Assembly: GCA_013420905.1 (NCBI GenBank)
Contig: JAAXNY010000009.1
Location: forward strand, 2,542,001 to 2,606,000
Reading direction: 5' to 3'
Origin: Collybia mongolica
Lineage: Eukaryota; Basidiomycota; Agaricomycetes; Agaricales; Clitocybaceae
DNA length: 64,000 nucleotides
In this document: in pieces, positions 1-11,597 of the stretch
How positions within the stretch are numbered: the first letter of the stretch is position 1
Layout of the letters: each line of letters opens with the position of its first letter
Made by a program: the position numbers and the translations under genes
The notes under the pieces: model-generated
The model's input: only the letters and a program-made list of their open reading frames with translations
The model's database searches: none
What the model was told of the DNA's origin: nothing

Positions 1-320
1 TCGGCTTGTGCACGGTTCCACGCTCGGCAGGTTGTGGACAATATCGACCAAACGCTGCAGCATTCCTCGAGGTGGGCGGGTTTGGTATTCTATCGTTGAT
101 CAGTGGAGCTTACGTCCAGATCAAGAACATCCCATCGGGCGCGCTGGAGCACGGTTATCGTCGAGGAAAGTTGAAACGCGGATTATAATTGAGTAGCTGT
201 GGTTTACTAAGCGGGCTTACGCTGTCGAAAGGTTAGTATTGCGAAACATCCACAAGAAGGAAAAAAAAGGAAGAAAAGGGGGGGAAAATCATATAATTCG
301 GAGGATTCCAGGAATTGAGA
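1..320. other. 5' flank of the Zn2Cys6 regulator gene
   Basis: No gene can be supported in this stretch. Short open frames on both strands have no family resemblance. It is probably promoter and 5' leader of the regulator starting at 321. A purine-rich tract of A and G runs (about 258-290) lies just before the start codon. It could equally hold the end of a gene lying to the left, which cannot be judged from here. Confidence 0.4.
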
Positions 321-3300
321 ATGGCAAGTTCCCCTGGGTCACGACGCAGCTCTGCAGACGCCACCACGCCGCCGTTGCCGCAACAGCCGCACCCGCCGAC
401 TCCGCCTTCGCCCAAGCCGACCCCGCCTGCGCCAAAGAAATCGCGGCAGAAGAAATCAGTTCAAAAGTCCAATCCGCCCGAGACACCTCCAGTCCGTAAG
501 TCTTTCCGGGTCTGTTTCCAATCTCTAGTCTTTAATGTCGTTCAGCCCAACCCTATCCAGTCCCCGCCAACATTTCCCAGCGAGGGCACATTATCCACCC
601 CTACGCACCACATCCATATCATCTCATGAACCCCGCGTACCCCCCCTATCAGCAGCAGCATTACGCGCCCCAACACTCTCCTCCCATGAATCCAAGTGGT
701 CCAGGTATTCCCGGTCACCACCCGCCACACCCGTCCCAGTACACCTACCCATACCCCCCACCGCCTCATTACCCCCAGCCGTACCAGTATTCACAGCCGA
801 TGATGGTATATGCACCGCGTCCGAGTGCCCAACCTGAGACTCCACAGGACTCTTCGTCCCCCACCCTCCAGAGCGCGCCCCCCAACAAGCGCAAACGTAA
901 GAGCACCAGTGAGGGCAGAAAGAACGACAAATCTGACGATGAGAACGGCGCCTCTGGAAGCGACATGGGCGCCCAGCAGCGGGCCCAGACAATTGTCGAC
1001 ATGAAGAAGCGCACCAAAACTGTAGGCATCTCGATCCCCACCGTGCCCCCCCCCGTAATCTCTTTTTGTTGACCATATTACAATCCCTTCCTAGCAACGA
1101 GCCTGTGACTCCTGCCGCAGCCGAAAAATTAGATGCGATATTATTGCGGACGCGGTACGACACACGTCCCAGGCCGTGTTACTAATATTTATTGCCATTT
1201 ACAGGAACCCCCAGCGTGTCAGCACTGTAAACAATATGGTTTCGAGTGCACTTTTTTCTTGCCCATCACCGAGACCCGTTTCAAAAAGAAAAAGCTTGAA
1301 GAGGAGGCTGCCGACAAGGCAACAGAACCAGGCAGAGTCGTCTCGCCCCCTCAAAGAACAGATACTCAGTCAAGCGTTTTCGGTATGTACATGTATCATA
1401 GCCTGTCCCCTGTCTGCCTTTGTTTTCGGTTTGCTTTCCCCCTTCAGACTTATATGACGGCTTAGGTCCTACGTCTACTGCACATCTTTTGCACTCTCAA
1501 GCCACCATCAACCCGCGCATCTATGAAAATTACGACCTCCGGTACCACCACACCTTCGAAATCAGCAAATCGGGTGATGGTCTGATTACAGTGCAGAAGC
1601 CTGCTTCTGACGACCCACAACTCTCCCAACCGAAGCCCGTCGATCTTCGCGTAGAGCGGGAGGTCATAGAGCAGTTGGTCAATGCGTACTTTTCCGAGGT
1701 AGCGCCGCTTCTCCCGGTCGTTACTCAGGCCGAGTTTCTTGCCACGCCCAACCCGCCGCCCATCTTGTTGTATTCTATGTGTCTTGTGGCAGCGGCGAGG
1801 AGGGAGGTGCCACAGGGCATATTTGATTCAATTCGATATGCTGTAAACAATATTATCAAGGCCGACGACGTTCTCTCTACGGCGTCCATTGCGAACGTCC
1901 AAGCCTTGCTGATTTTGTGCATGTCGGGCGATTGCCATTCGCCGTTTGTCCCCAATGCCTTGTCTGGGCTTTGGATCCGTCTTGGTACTGCTCTTAGGAT
2001 GGTGAGTACTGTTATCAATCTGCCGAGTCGAAGGCCGACCCAATCTCTTATTCTAGGCACAAGACCTTGGGTTGCATAGGGCAGAGTCCGTGAAGCAAAA
2101 CATTGAGCTCCGGCGAAGGCTTTGGAGTCTATGCTTAATCAGTGACCGATGGTTTGTTGATTCGCTGTTCCCATCCTCACCCGTTGACGTGGAAACAATT
2201 CTAGGACAAGTCTCGCTTATGGCCACCCACATATGATTGATGTGAATGATTGTGATGCACGACTTCCATCTTCTGGGGAGTTCACCGATTTGTACATCGA
2301 CGAATTGGTCCGCCTCAGCGTGATATTGGGGCGTGTCCTCAAAACTATATACAGGTACGTTATTTCCCCAAAAGATTTTAATACTTATTTTTACATCTCC
2401 CCCACAGCCCGTCTGGCTTGACATTCACCAACGACGAAACATTGTATGCCCTTTTGGCAGACATTGAGAACTGGAAGAGAGGTCTCCCAGAACATCTGAG
2501 ATTCCAAGGTCCCGATTCGCCGCGAAACGCTGGTATGTCCCCCCTTTTTGGCCTGGCAGAATGGCTATTTACGGATGTGCTCCCAGGACTATTGCACCTG
2601 CTCTATTGTTGCGTGTGCATGATGTTCTGGCGTGTGTTCATGCGAATCAGCTACTCGTGCCCAGCTCATATTAAATTTGGATTGACGGTGGAGCAGTGGA
2701 GTAATCTGGTGACACTTACAGATGAAGCCATTGACTGGCTTGATGCCAACGAGCGGATATACGACATCTGGTTGTTGGTGGCATATGCTGCGACATCTTG
2801 CGCACTTGTTCAGGTACGTTTGTCACGTTACAAATTAAGATTGCCATTTTGACACATGCGTTTTCTCAAGTACCATACTTGGGCACGCCGCAGGGACGAC
2901 GGCGCTGCAACCAAATTGCGGAAGCTGAAGGACTGTGTGCGGCGATGGGAGGGATCATTATCGCCTGATCATATGTCGGCGAGACGCAAGGCCGGTTTCA
3001 ATTTTCACCCACACAAGGCTATTTACGCCTTTTGGAACAACATGCTAACGTTTTCCCTTGATTTTTTCTATATTTGCGGCTTTAATTGATGCCCAACAGA
3101 CGGCGGAAATTATTTCCCTGCTCTACGAAGCGACCCAAGGTCCACGTCTTCCCTTGGAAGCTCCAGTACTCAATCCGACAGGCGGGGTAACGGCGAAGCC
3201 CCCAGTGACTGTGGGGCTGGACTACAGAAAAGACCCGACTCGCCCGGGAGGGGGCGTGTTTATTGCGCACGGACAAGCCGCACGGGAGGGTGACTTCAAG

Positions 3301-4064
3301 GATGTGCCGGCAGGGGTGGTGATCAGTAGTTCGTCTTCGGAGGGATCTGACACAGGTGAGGCGGCGTCGGCACATGCGATGTCTTCTTCCGTATCCTCCA
3401 TATCTATGAATGACCGTAATCGCGCCTTCTTTCTCTCCTCTTCCTTTGCTCCACCTCTACCCAATGACCCTTCCATATCTCCGCCTTCGCCGTCATCGCT
3501 GCCACCAATCCACCGCGGCCTGGCGATGGTGTCGTCGTCGATGCGATCTACAGTCAACATGCCGCCATCCGCGGCCCTGGATGCAGGTTCATCGTCGATG
3601 ATGACGTTCACCCCAATTGGGAGGCGGTCAGGGGGATATTCAAACCTTAACCCAGCAATGAATATGCAGATGCAGGCGCCCGGAAACGTGCAGGTGATGA
3701 ATTTGCTCGATCAGCCGCAAGGGGGGAATACTCTGCATGAGCAGGCAATGACAGATGCAGGGTTTTTGGAAGGGATGCCGGGTGGGATGTTTGATTGGGG
3801 TGCGCCGTCATCTTGTCTCTGATCTGAGTTGATGATTGACCGGCACACCGACGTCTTGTAGGTCAATGGGAGAGTTTCTTCCAACGTATAGGCGCTTCCG
3901 GAATGAATGGCGACCAGAATGGTATGGCCATGGCAGCTTTCCAACATCAACAGCAACAACACCAACACCAGCAGCAGCAGCAGCAACAACAACAACAACA
4001 TCAGGGACTCTCACAGAGTCCGCTCTCACCAGAGAATGAAAATTTGGCTCGTTACTCGTCGTAG
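321..4064 (+). CDS. Zn2Cys6 fungal-specific transcription factor
   Basis: A nuclear DNA-binding regulator. After a Pro-rich, disordered N-terminus and a basic Lys/Arg patch comes a complete Zn2Cys6 cluster, RACDSCRSRKIRCD then CQHCKQYGFEC (about 1095-1250), split by an intron at 1155-1204. A linker with FLPITETRFKKKK follows. The middle part (about 1630-2830) is a Fungal_trans domain: the helix LRVEREVIEQLVNAYFSEV, the segment LGLHRAESV, and SLAYGHPHMID just after an intron. The C-terminus is Ser/Pro-rich, then GMFDWGQWESFF, a poly-Gln run and the stop TAG at 4062-4064. The last intron splits the codon for Gly in DWGQW. About ten introns are inferred. The length and C-terminal motif resemble the XlnR-like regulators of basidiomycetes, but target genes cannot be inferred. 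The start ATG at 321 is the first in frame. Confidence 0.88.
3948..4004 (+). repeat. CAG/CAA triplet tract coding for poly-Gln
   Basis: Near-perfect CAR triplets interrupted by CAC/CAT encode a Gln/His-rich run near the C-terminus of the Zn2Cys6 regulator. Such tracts vary in length between strains and often lie in activation regions. That role is an inference. Confidence 0.85.
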
Positions 4065-4471
4065 GCCCACCTTTTTTTATTTACCCTGTCCGGATCGTTC
4101 ACCCTTGCTGTTTTCGCTATCGAATACCTGAACTCGGGCCCCTGCCCCACCTCGGACCGTAGTTCCTTCCTGTTGTAATAGATATACCGCCGGACTCCCT
4201 GATAGCTTTCCAGGATATTTATTCAGTTCCTATTAGTTACAAGAGTAACATTCTCTTAGACAGTGATACAATCCGCGATTATTTGCTATTTGATGTTTTT
4301 GATAATCTTATCCGTCAGGCGCCAACTGTTTGCCAAGCGCCTGATGAGACGTCACTTTACGCCAGACACCTCCAGTATCCGTTTTGCAAGTCCTCAAATG
4401 CTGATCCTGCTTGCCAGGAACAGCTGTAGCAACTAGTCCTTTCATCATTCGAATTATACTTCTGGATTTCT
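4065..4471. other. Intergenic spacer between the regulator and the SAC phosphatase
   Basis: About 400 bases that hold the 3' end of the regulator transcript and the promoter of the phosphatase. I see no further gene, repeat or RNA in it. The flanking genes run in the same direction. Confidence 0.5.
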
Positions 4472-7400
4472 ATGAAGCGCCTCTTCGCAAAGGCAGCGAA
4501 GCCTTTTGCGCTCCCAAGGTCTGGACTTGAAGGACGCCCCAATGCCACCCTCCCAAGCTCTGGGGCCACACCAACCGTAACTCACATACACACGACCGGT
4601 TTGCAGCCCAAAGACCTTGTCCCACCTGTTCCTCGCCCATGTCCGCACGACCACCTCGCGTTGCTGGTCACCAAGGACGGCCTTCTCATCCGACAACATA
4701 TACCAGGGCACAACCAAACGACTCAGGCGACCACCTCTCACATCCGCATCGCATGGGGCAAATCCGTCAAGGTGGAGGAGATCACTGGTACGATGGACGG
4801 AGTTGACTGGGAAGAAGGCGTGATCGTGTATGGAATCGTTGGTGTTTTGGAACTCTCCTCTGGTGCACTACTCCTGGTGAATCTGCTCCTGGAATAATGC
4901 ATTGACTGAAATTTCAAGGTTCCCATCTTTTGGTTATCACTTCCAAGGCAGAAATAGGGAACGGTATGTCAGATCCAGATTCCCCGGAGTGCCAATGTGC
5001 CTGGACATCTTCGTTCTTACCCACTCCTTCGACGCAGTCATTGATCCAAGCCACGCGGTATATGGTGTGAAGGGAGTGACGGCTATTCCTCTCGTCGAAG
5101 ATCGCGCCAGAATCGTGCTCAATACTCTAGCATCTCGAAACGCCCTACTTACACGATCGTCTCTCCTGACTAGTACAGCATTGGACGCTGTTTTATCTCC
5201 GCAAGATCTTGCAACCGCTGGCCCAGAAAGCGAAGATGGATCCACGTCTCCACCTCCGCGAGTTCAATTTTCAGCAGACGAACAAGTCAAGTACATGACA
5301 CCAGTGGCAACAACCTTCGAAGAGAGCGAAAACGCGCGTTTACGACTACAGTCCTCTTCGTCAACTCACTCTTCTTCTTCGGATCTTTCCACACCTTCGT
5401 CGGAATATTCGGTCACCACGTCGCCGGTAGCGAGGACCCTCGCAACTCGTCTGTCTTTTTGGAGTAGATTATCCAAGAGATCGACATTACCTCCGACAAT
5501 TCCAGGTGACACTGAGAAGTCTGAAACAGGAATCGAACCAGAAACTCTATCTCGAGAACGGGAATCACTCGATAAGATCATACAAGATGGTAAGGAACAA
5601 CCGGCAGAAGTTCTGAATAGCATATTAGCTGCTACAGCCCCTCCACCAGAATCGGCGGAAGAAAAACGTTCCGAGATGGAGGATAAGATTGTACGGGAGT
5701 GTATCAAGGAATTTACTAAGGGTGGCATGTACTTCGCGTATACTTTTGGTACGCATAACTTTTCATTGGTTCCATCCTGTATAACATATCCATCTAGACA
5801 TAACACGATCTTTACAGCACAAGCAGGATCAATTTACCAAATCTCGGAAGCAACACGCTCTGCTCGCGGAGCTCAATGCGCTCCCTTCCCCTAAAAGTAG
5901 AGAACCACAATCGGAAGAGGTACAGGGTCCGTTAGAAGGGACGAAGGTTCGCCCATTAGGCGAACCCAACCCTACACTTCCCCTTTGGCGCCGAGTTGAC
6001 AAAAGATTCTGGTGGAATGAGTGGCTTACAAGGCCGTTCATCGACGCTGGTGTAATTGCACTTCATTCCACTGTGTGCAACAAGCTGACCAGATACACAC
6101 CAGTTACACTCTTATGTCCTCCCAATAATGCAGGGGTACTTTCAAATATCTCAGTTTAACGTTCCACCAGACCCTGTTACACACGACGAGGACACGCTTA
6201 TTGATTACGTCATAATATCCCGACGGTCTAGATATAGAGCAGGCCTACGTTACCAAAGGAGGGGCATTGATGATGATGCTAACGTTGCCAATTTTGTGGA
6301 AACAGAGACCATCATGCGGGTCGAGGTAACACACTTTTGCTCCCGGTGAGTTACTTGTTTAACAAATTGGCTAACAGCGCCTGGGAATCGAGAACATATT
6401 TTCATATGTCCAGATTCGAGGCTCAAGTGAGCCGCCCAATATCTTGCGTCCTTGCTCTCCTAGCTGATATCAGATCCAGTCCCGCTATTCTGGACGCAGT
6501 CAGGGTATGGTCTTAAACCTCCACCATTGTTGGCACCAGATAGGACACACGATCAAAATCTGAACGTCCTCAAGAGACACTTTGAGAGGACAGTTCCCTT
6601 GTACGGCCCCCATGTTCGTCTTGTATCCATGGATACCAGCGGTTCCCTAACATTGCACCTTTCAGACTATCCTGAATCTTGCAGAACAACATGGAAAGGA
6701 AGGGGCAATCACCCAGGGCTATAGAGAATATATGAATGAGTTGGACTCAAAAGATGCGCGGTATGTTTTGGCTGGTTGTTGTACATGATAATTAGTTTAC
6801 GACTAACCCAAATATGCAGATATCACGAGTACGATTTCCACGTCGAGACAAGAGGGATGAAGTAGGTCATATCTGATATTACCTTGAACTACCTAGTAAA
6901 CCAGCAATCTCAGATACGAAAATATTTCTAAACTAATCGACACGATGGAAAAAACTTTCGACTCCCAAGGGTAATGCCGACCTCATAGGAATAGAACGCT
7001 CACCAAACTCTTACATTAGGTACCTCTGGATCTCCGACAACGTAGTCATGTCCCAACAGAAAGGCGTTTTCCGTGTCAATTGCATCGATTGTCTGGATCG
7101 AACGAACGTTGTTCAGGTAATAGTCGGACTTCTTTCTTTCTATCCGTCTTTCTTAAGCATCGTAATAGTCAGCGTTTGCTCGCCATATCCTGAATAAGCA
7201 ATTGGGAGCGGTGGCTTTATTGAATCCTCAGGTCGAAGGAAGAACGGAGACTGACCTCGTTTTTAACGACGGTGAGTGTAGCTGAGTAACAATTTGTTGA
7301 CATGCTAATGATCTTTGAAGTCTGGGCAAACAATGGTGATGCAGTTAGTCGAGCCTAGTGAGTAGTTACGTTGACGATACGAAGTACTTCTCATATTGGA

Positions 7401-8837
7401 GCTCAGCGCTGGCACATCCGCACTTAAGGTAAGTTATCAGGAATATTTACCAATTCACCACTTAACTTTCATCCTAGGGTGATTTCACGAGGTAACTGAG
7501 TATTTTCCTCCCAGTTCACATAACCACACATTGACCAACACCGCAGAACGGGAAAGCGTGATCTGAGCGGCATGCTCAATGATGGAGTGAACTCGTTAGC
7601 CAGGTAGCCGATCGCGTATGTTCCACTACCGACCGCTAATATTTTCAATAGGATGTATACATCGACCTTCAGTGACTGGTTCTGCCAAGCTGTCATCGAT
7701 TTTATGCTCGGCAATCGGACGCTTTCAGTGTTCTCGGAGTTTCTTCTCAAACTGCAATCAACAGATCCCCGAGATTTGATCCGCCTTTCGAAGATCCGGG
7801 CTGAGGCAATAGCAACGTCGGTATCTCGTGTACTCTCCGAGGGCGAACGCTTGTTGTCAGGTTGGACACTCTTTGCGCCAGAGCAGTTGAACACAAGGAT
7901 TGGAGATAAGTTTGAGGAGAAGGTACTTTTGTTGGTACGACCATCCCCCAATGACATGTACTTGTACCAGTTTGTCTAACTTGTATTTTAGACCGTCAAG
8001 GCACTATATATCATTGTGAGTAGATTTATTCCGCCCACTACATACCCTTCATTGGATATGCAGAGCTACGATTATACCCTGGAGAAAGTCAAGTTATATA
8101 CCCGTGTCCCTCTTGCGGACATCATAAGCATTAGCAAAGGTACCTCCGCCCTCCCCTTCGTTTTAAGGCATAAAATTAAACAGCGTGGAAAAACAGGCGC
8201 TTACATCCTTTCACCACTTGAGGAAGCAAGTCGGGATCCCGTCCAGAATGCAGGATTTGTGGCAACATGGCATAATTCAAATCAAGTGACCCGCGTTACA
8301 AGCTATTCCGTCCGTAACAGTCTGGACGCTTCTTCTATTATACCCACATCAATAGAGACAGCGACGACGCTCCGCAAGCCCGATCTCAACCCAGGCTTCT
8401 TACTGACCCGAAGCCTCACACGGAGCAAGACCCCAGTTTTGTCGAACATTCTTACCAATGCTGCCCTAGCGGCGGGTGCTGAGACCACATACGCTGCATT
8501 TAAGGTGTTACCTATCGACCCCGCGAGGCGTAGGGCTGCTAGTAGCGGTGGCGGTAGCTCGTATGCAGAGGCTGCAGATGAACTGAGTGGGGCTTCGAGT
8601 TGTCAAGAAGCAGTTGACCTTATTGTTGACAGTATCAGGAGAGCCTGTGAGGACGTCGGAGGGGTGGATGACGATTTCATCACTAATGAGGATGTTGTTA
8701 GGTGCGTGTTCTTTTACAACTTCCACTATTTATCTATCACTGATCGGGCATTTAGTTTGGTTGAGGCGCAACGGATGACAAGTGTTTATGCCAAGATGGA
8801 ATACGGGGTGAAGCGGCTGTTGTGGTTGGGCGGCTGA
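4472..8837 (+). CDS. SAC-domain phosphoinositide phosphatase with hSac2 domain
   Basis: Predicted to remove phosphate from phosphoinositides on internal membranes. The start MKRLFAKAAKPFALPRS at 4472 leads into a SAC N-terminal half (GVLELSSG, YGVKGVTAIPLVE), which is interrupted by a long Ser-rich insert (about 5250-5660). The catalytic P-loop is complete: NCIDCLDRTN, a CX5RT motif with the catalytic Cys codon at 7081-7083 and the Arg at 7099-7101. Next come GAVALLNPQ and YTSTFSDWF, typical of the SAC C-terminal part. The C-terminal region (about 7650-8837), with FGNRTLSVF-like and LADIISISKG segments, matches the hSac2 (INPP5F-type) domain. Exons around 6400-7500 are very short. One intron near 5749-5800 ends at CATCTAG, giving DITRSLQHK. 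This looks like an INPP5F/Sac2-like member rather than Sac1 itself, since no C-terminal membrane anchor is seen. Confidence 0.88.
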
Positions 8838-9365
8838 GATTTCTCGTGATATATGATTTATCACCATTTGATGTCCTCCGAGTATTTACCATAGGCGTAG
8901 AAGATCGGTGAGATCTACTACTAATGTTACAGGCGTATGAAATCCAGCTTAACATCAAGGTTCAACATGCAAGTCTATTGACAGGTTGGGTTCGGCAGCA
9001 ATCGATGGCATATCCATGTCACAACACCAGTTTTGAGCTTTCATTCTAGAAAATCACAACTTACGACAGGCCTGAGTTTTCATGATGGACAGCAGAAATA
9101 TTTCGAGTAAACTCGGTGATGCCGAATGCGTCCAAATTCTCGGCTAATTTCTTCCTTTTGGCAATTCACCACAGCCACCGAACGTACACCGACGTTATGA
9201 TTGATCAACGTCAACATCGTACAGCCTTTATTCCAACACAATTCCGTTGGAAGACTGAGTTAGAACAGGTGGCAGGCGGCGTTGAGTTACGATGCTGCCC
9301 CCTTTTATGATCGATCCAGCCATCATCATCCTTTGATTCCAGGCAAGCCTACAATCATTCTTTCT
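8838..9365. other. Intergenic spacer
   Basis: About 530 bases between the SAC phosphatase and the SDR gene. It holds one plus-strand open frame at 9116-9310 without a recognisable product or good start context. I see no supportable feature. Confidence 0.45.
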
Positions 9366-10832
9366 ATGCCTTCCTCTTTGAAGATTAATATTTTGGTGAC
9401 TGGTGCCACGGGTACGTTTTCTGCCTGACTTTAAACCGTTGACACACGCCATTAACATCGTCATCGTAGGGTACATCGGTGGCACTGTCCTTCGCCGCTT
9501 CCTTTCACATCCTAACGCATCCTCCTTCTCCATCACCACCCTGGTGCGATCCCCTGAGAAAGCCGCAAAGCTGGGATCATTTGGCATTACACCAATCGTG
9601 GGATCAACTACCAACCTATCATTTCTTGAGGATCTCGCATCCAAAGCAGATGTAGTTCTTGCAATGGTGCGAGAAGTAACTGTTCGGTAGTGACTGGGCT
9701 GATCAAGGCTATGACATGGATAGACTAATGCTGACGACCTTCCCGCGACCCAAAGCATCCTTCGTGGACTCAGGACACGCCATACCACCACTGGAAAAAT
9801 ACCAGTATTGATCCATACCGTGCGACATTTCTTCTTATGTGCTTCCTTTCTTTCTTCACACAGTTATTCTTGTACCTAGTCCGGCACAGGTTTGTACCAG
9901 TAAAAAGTCTAAATTTCGACATCTGATCTTTGGGCACTGGCAGGTGTTCTAACGGATGATGCGAAGGGAGCCTATGCTTCGGAAATTATTTACGATGATA
10001 CAAACATTGCGCAACTTGAAGCTTTGCCTCCGACTCAATTGCATCGCAAAATAGACCTAGCAATTATCAACGCCGATGCCGAGGGTATGGAGCCTATCCT
10101 TGCAGCATTTTGTTCTCCTGACAGATGTGTATATAGGATACGTCCGCTCATACATTATCATCCCATCCACCGTCTGGGGCCTTGCAACTGGGCCACTAGT
10201 GGATCTTGGCGTCCAAAACCCGATATCTATGCAAATACCTGTATTGATCGATGCTTCTGTGGATCGCGGACAGGGTGGGATGGTCGGGGCAGGGAAAAAC
10301 CTTTGGGGAAATGTGAACATCGAAGACAGTGGGTGCTCCGTAAATCTCTGAGAATGCACACTGAGGTTACCCCTTCACAGTCGCCGACCTTTATATCATT
10401 TTGTATGATTCGATTGTAGCAGACCCAGATGGCCCTGGGCATGGCCGTTCCGGGCTTTATTTTGGTGAAAACGGGGAACACAGTTTGTATGAGGTCGGAC
10501 AGGCGATTTCACAAGCACTTAAAGATATAGGCCGTCTCAAGGGGGAAAGTATGGAGCCTACTACCTTCACAAAGGACGAACTTGGTGTTTACTTTATGGT
10601 CTGTTATCTGAACTAGATTTTTGCGAAAGCGCTTATGTGTTTTCATTAGGGCTCAGAGTCATACGGAACTAACGCTCGGTGTAAGGGCGTAAGGGCAAGG
10701 GCATTAGGTTGGAGACCTATTCACAATGAAGCTGATTTTTTGAGGAGCATCAGGAGGGAACTAGAAGATGGAAGGTGGAAGGGTGCGGCGAAGAAATTTG
10801 CTGACACCATTCGCATAGCGCACCGGCTCTAA
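9366..10832 (+). CDS. NAD(P)-binding Rossmann-fold protein (extended SDR / NmrA-like)
   Basis: An SDR-family oxidoreductase or epimerase-like protein; the substrate is unknown. The N-terminus MPSSLKINILVTGATGYIG has the nucleotide-binding GxxGxxG pattern, with an intron inside it. Other family segments are TLVRSPEKAAKL, ADVVLAM, IHTSGTGVLTDDAKG, GYVRSYIIIPSTVWGLATGP, DLYIILYDSIVADP and the end ARALGWRPIHNEADF. The HTSGTG stretch is only obtained through a 10-nt microexon (9880-9889) between introns 9820-9879 and 9890-9943. All inferred exons join in frame and the gene ends with TAA at 10830-10832. Agaricomycetes have many close relatives annotated only as NAD(P)-binding protein. The next gene downstream converges on it. 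Confidence 0.82.
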
Positions 10833-11597
10833 TGATCCTGCATAAATATAATCACTCACAGTTAGCACCCCAACAACAATATTATATAACTATATATAAG
10901 TCCATTGGGTGCCTTGGGGATCTAATCTGGGACGAAATGTCAACATCATAAGTGGTATGAAGGAATACTATGAGCCATAATCTACTGTTATAATTCAGCC
11001 TACTCAAGGGTCGGCCTTTACGGGGAAAATAAAAAAAAATCGCTGCAAGGAATATCACTGGCTTGACTCCTGGCCAGGGAGCCGAAGCAGATGGCGGAAA
11101 CCATAGCTAGCTGGTGAAGGAAAAGAAGTTAGGTCATGGATTAACAGCATGGTTTCTCAATCGAGTACGTGGGTGACGAGTCCAACGGTATCCGACGGAG
11201 GGTTGAAAGGCTGTGATCCGAAAGTAGAAAATGAGAATCATGTGTTTGAAGTGCCGAGGCCTCGAGACGGCGAGGCCAGGGAAAGGCACAGCAAGCAGCA
11301 GGTAAGAGTGCCGGGTATAGAGGTCCCTGAGATGGCAAGGCCTGAAAACGGCGCAACGAGTAGTGCATAACGGTGTTGAGCGTGGAGAAATTTGTGGAGC
11401 CGAACAAGGAGGGCGGCGTTCGTAGGTAGGTATCACATAGGTGAGTCGAAAAGCGTCCCTTTCACAAAATGACCAGTCGTATATGTCACTCGTATTGCAA
11501 ACGGATATGGCAGAGGAGAAAGAGGGAGTTTTTTCAGGTTCTCTTTTGCTTCTTTGTCTTCTCTTGGGCTGGAACGCGAGAGCATGACTGGAGATAA
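10833..11597. other. Convergent intergenic region
   Basis: About 765 bases between two genes that end towards each other. It includes an AT-rich patch of TATA repeats near 10882-10900. Open frames at 11134-11628 on the minus strand and 11149-11370 on the plus strand show no family resemblance, and the former overlaps the end of the next gene. Nothing else is supported. Confidence 0.45.

Noticed and set aside
9228..9791. A 187-codon minus-strand frame
   Set aside because: It covers the first exons of the SDR gene, whose Rossmann motif is clear on the other strand.
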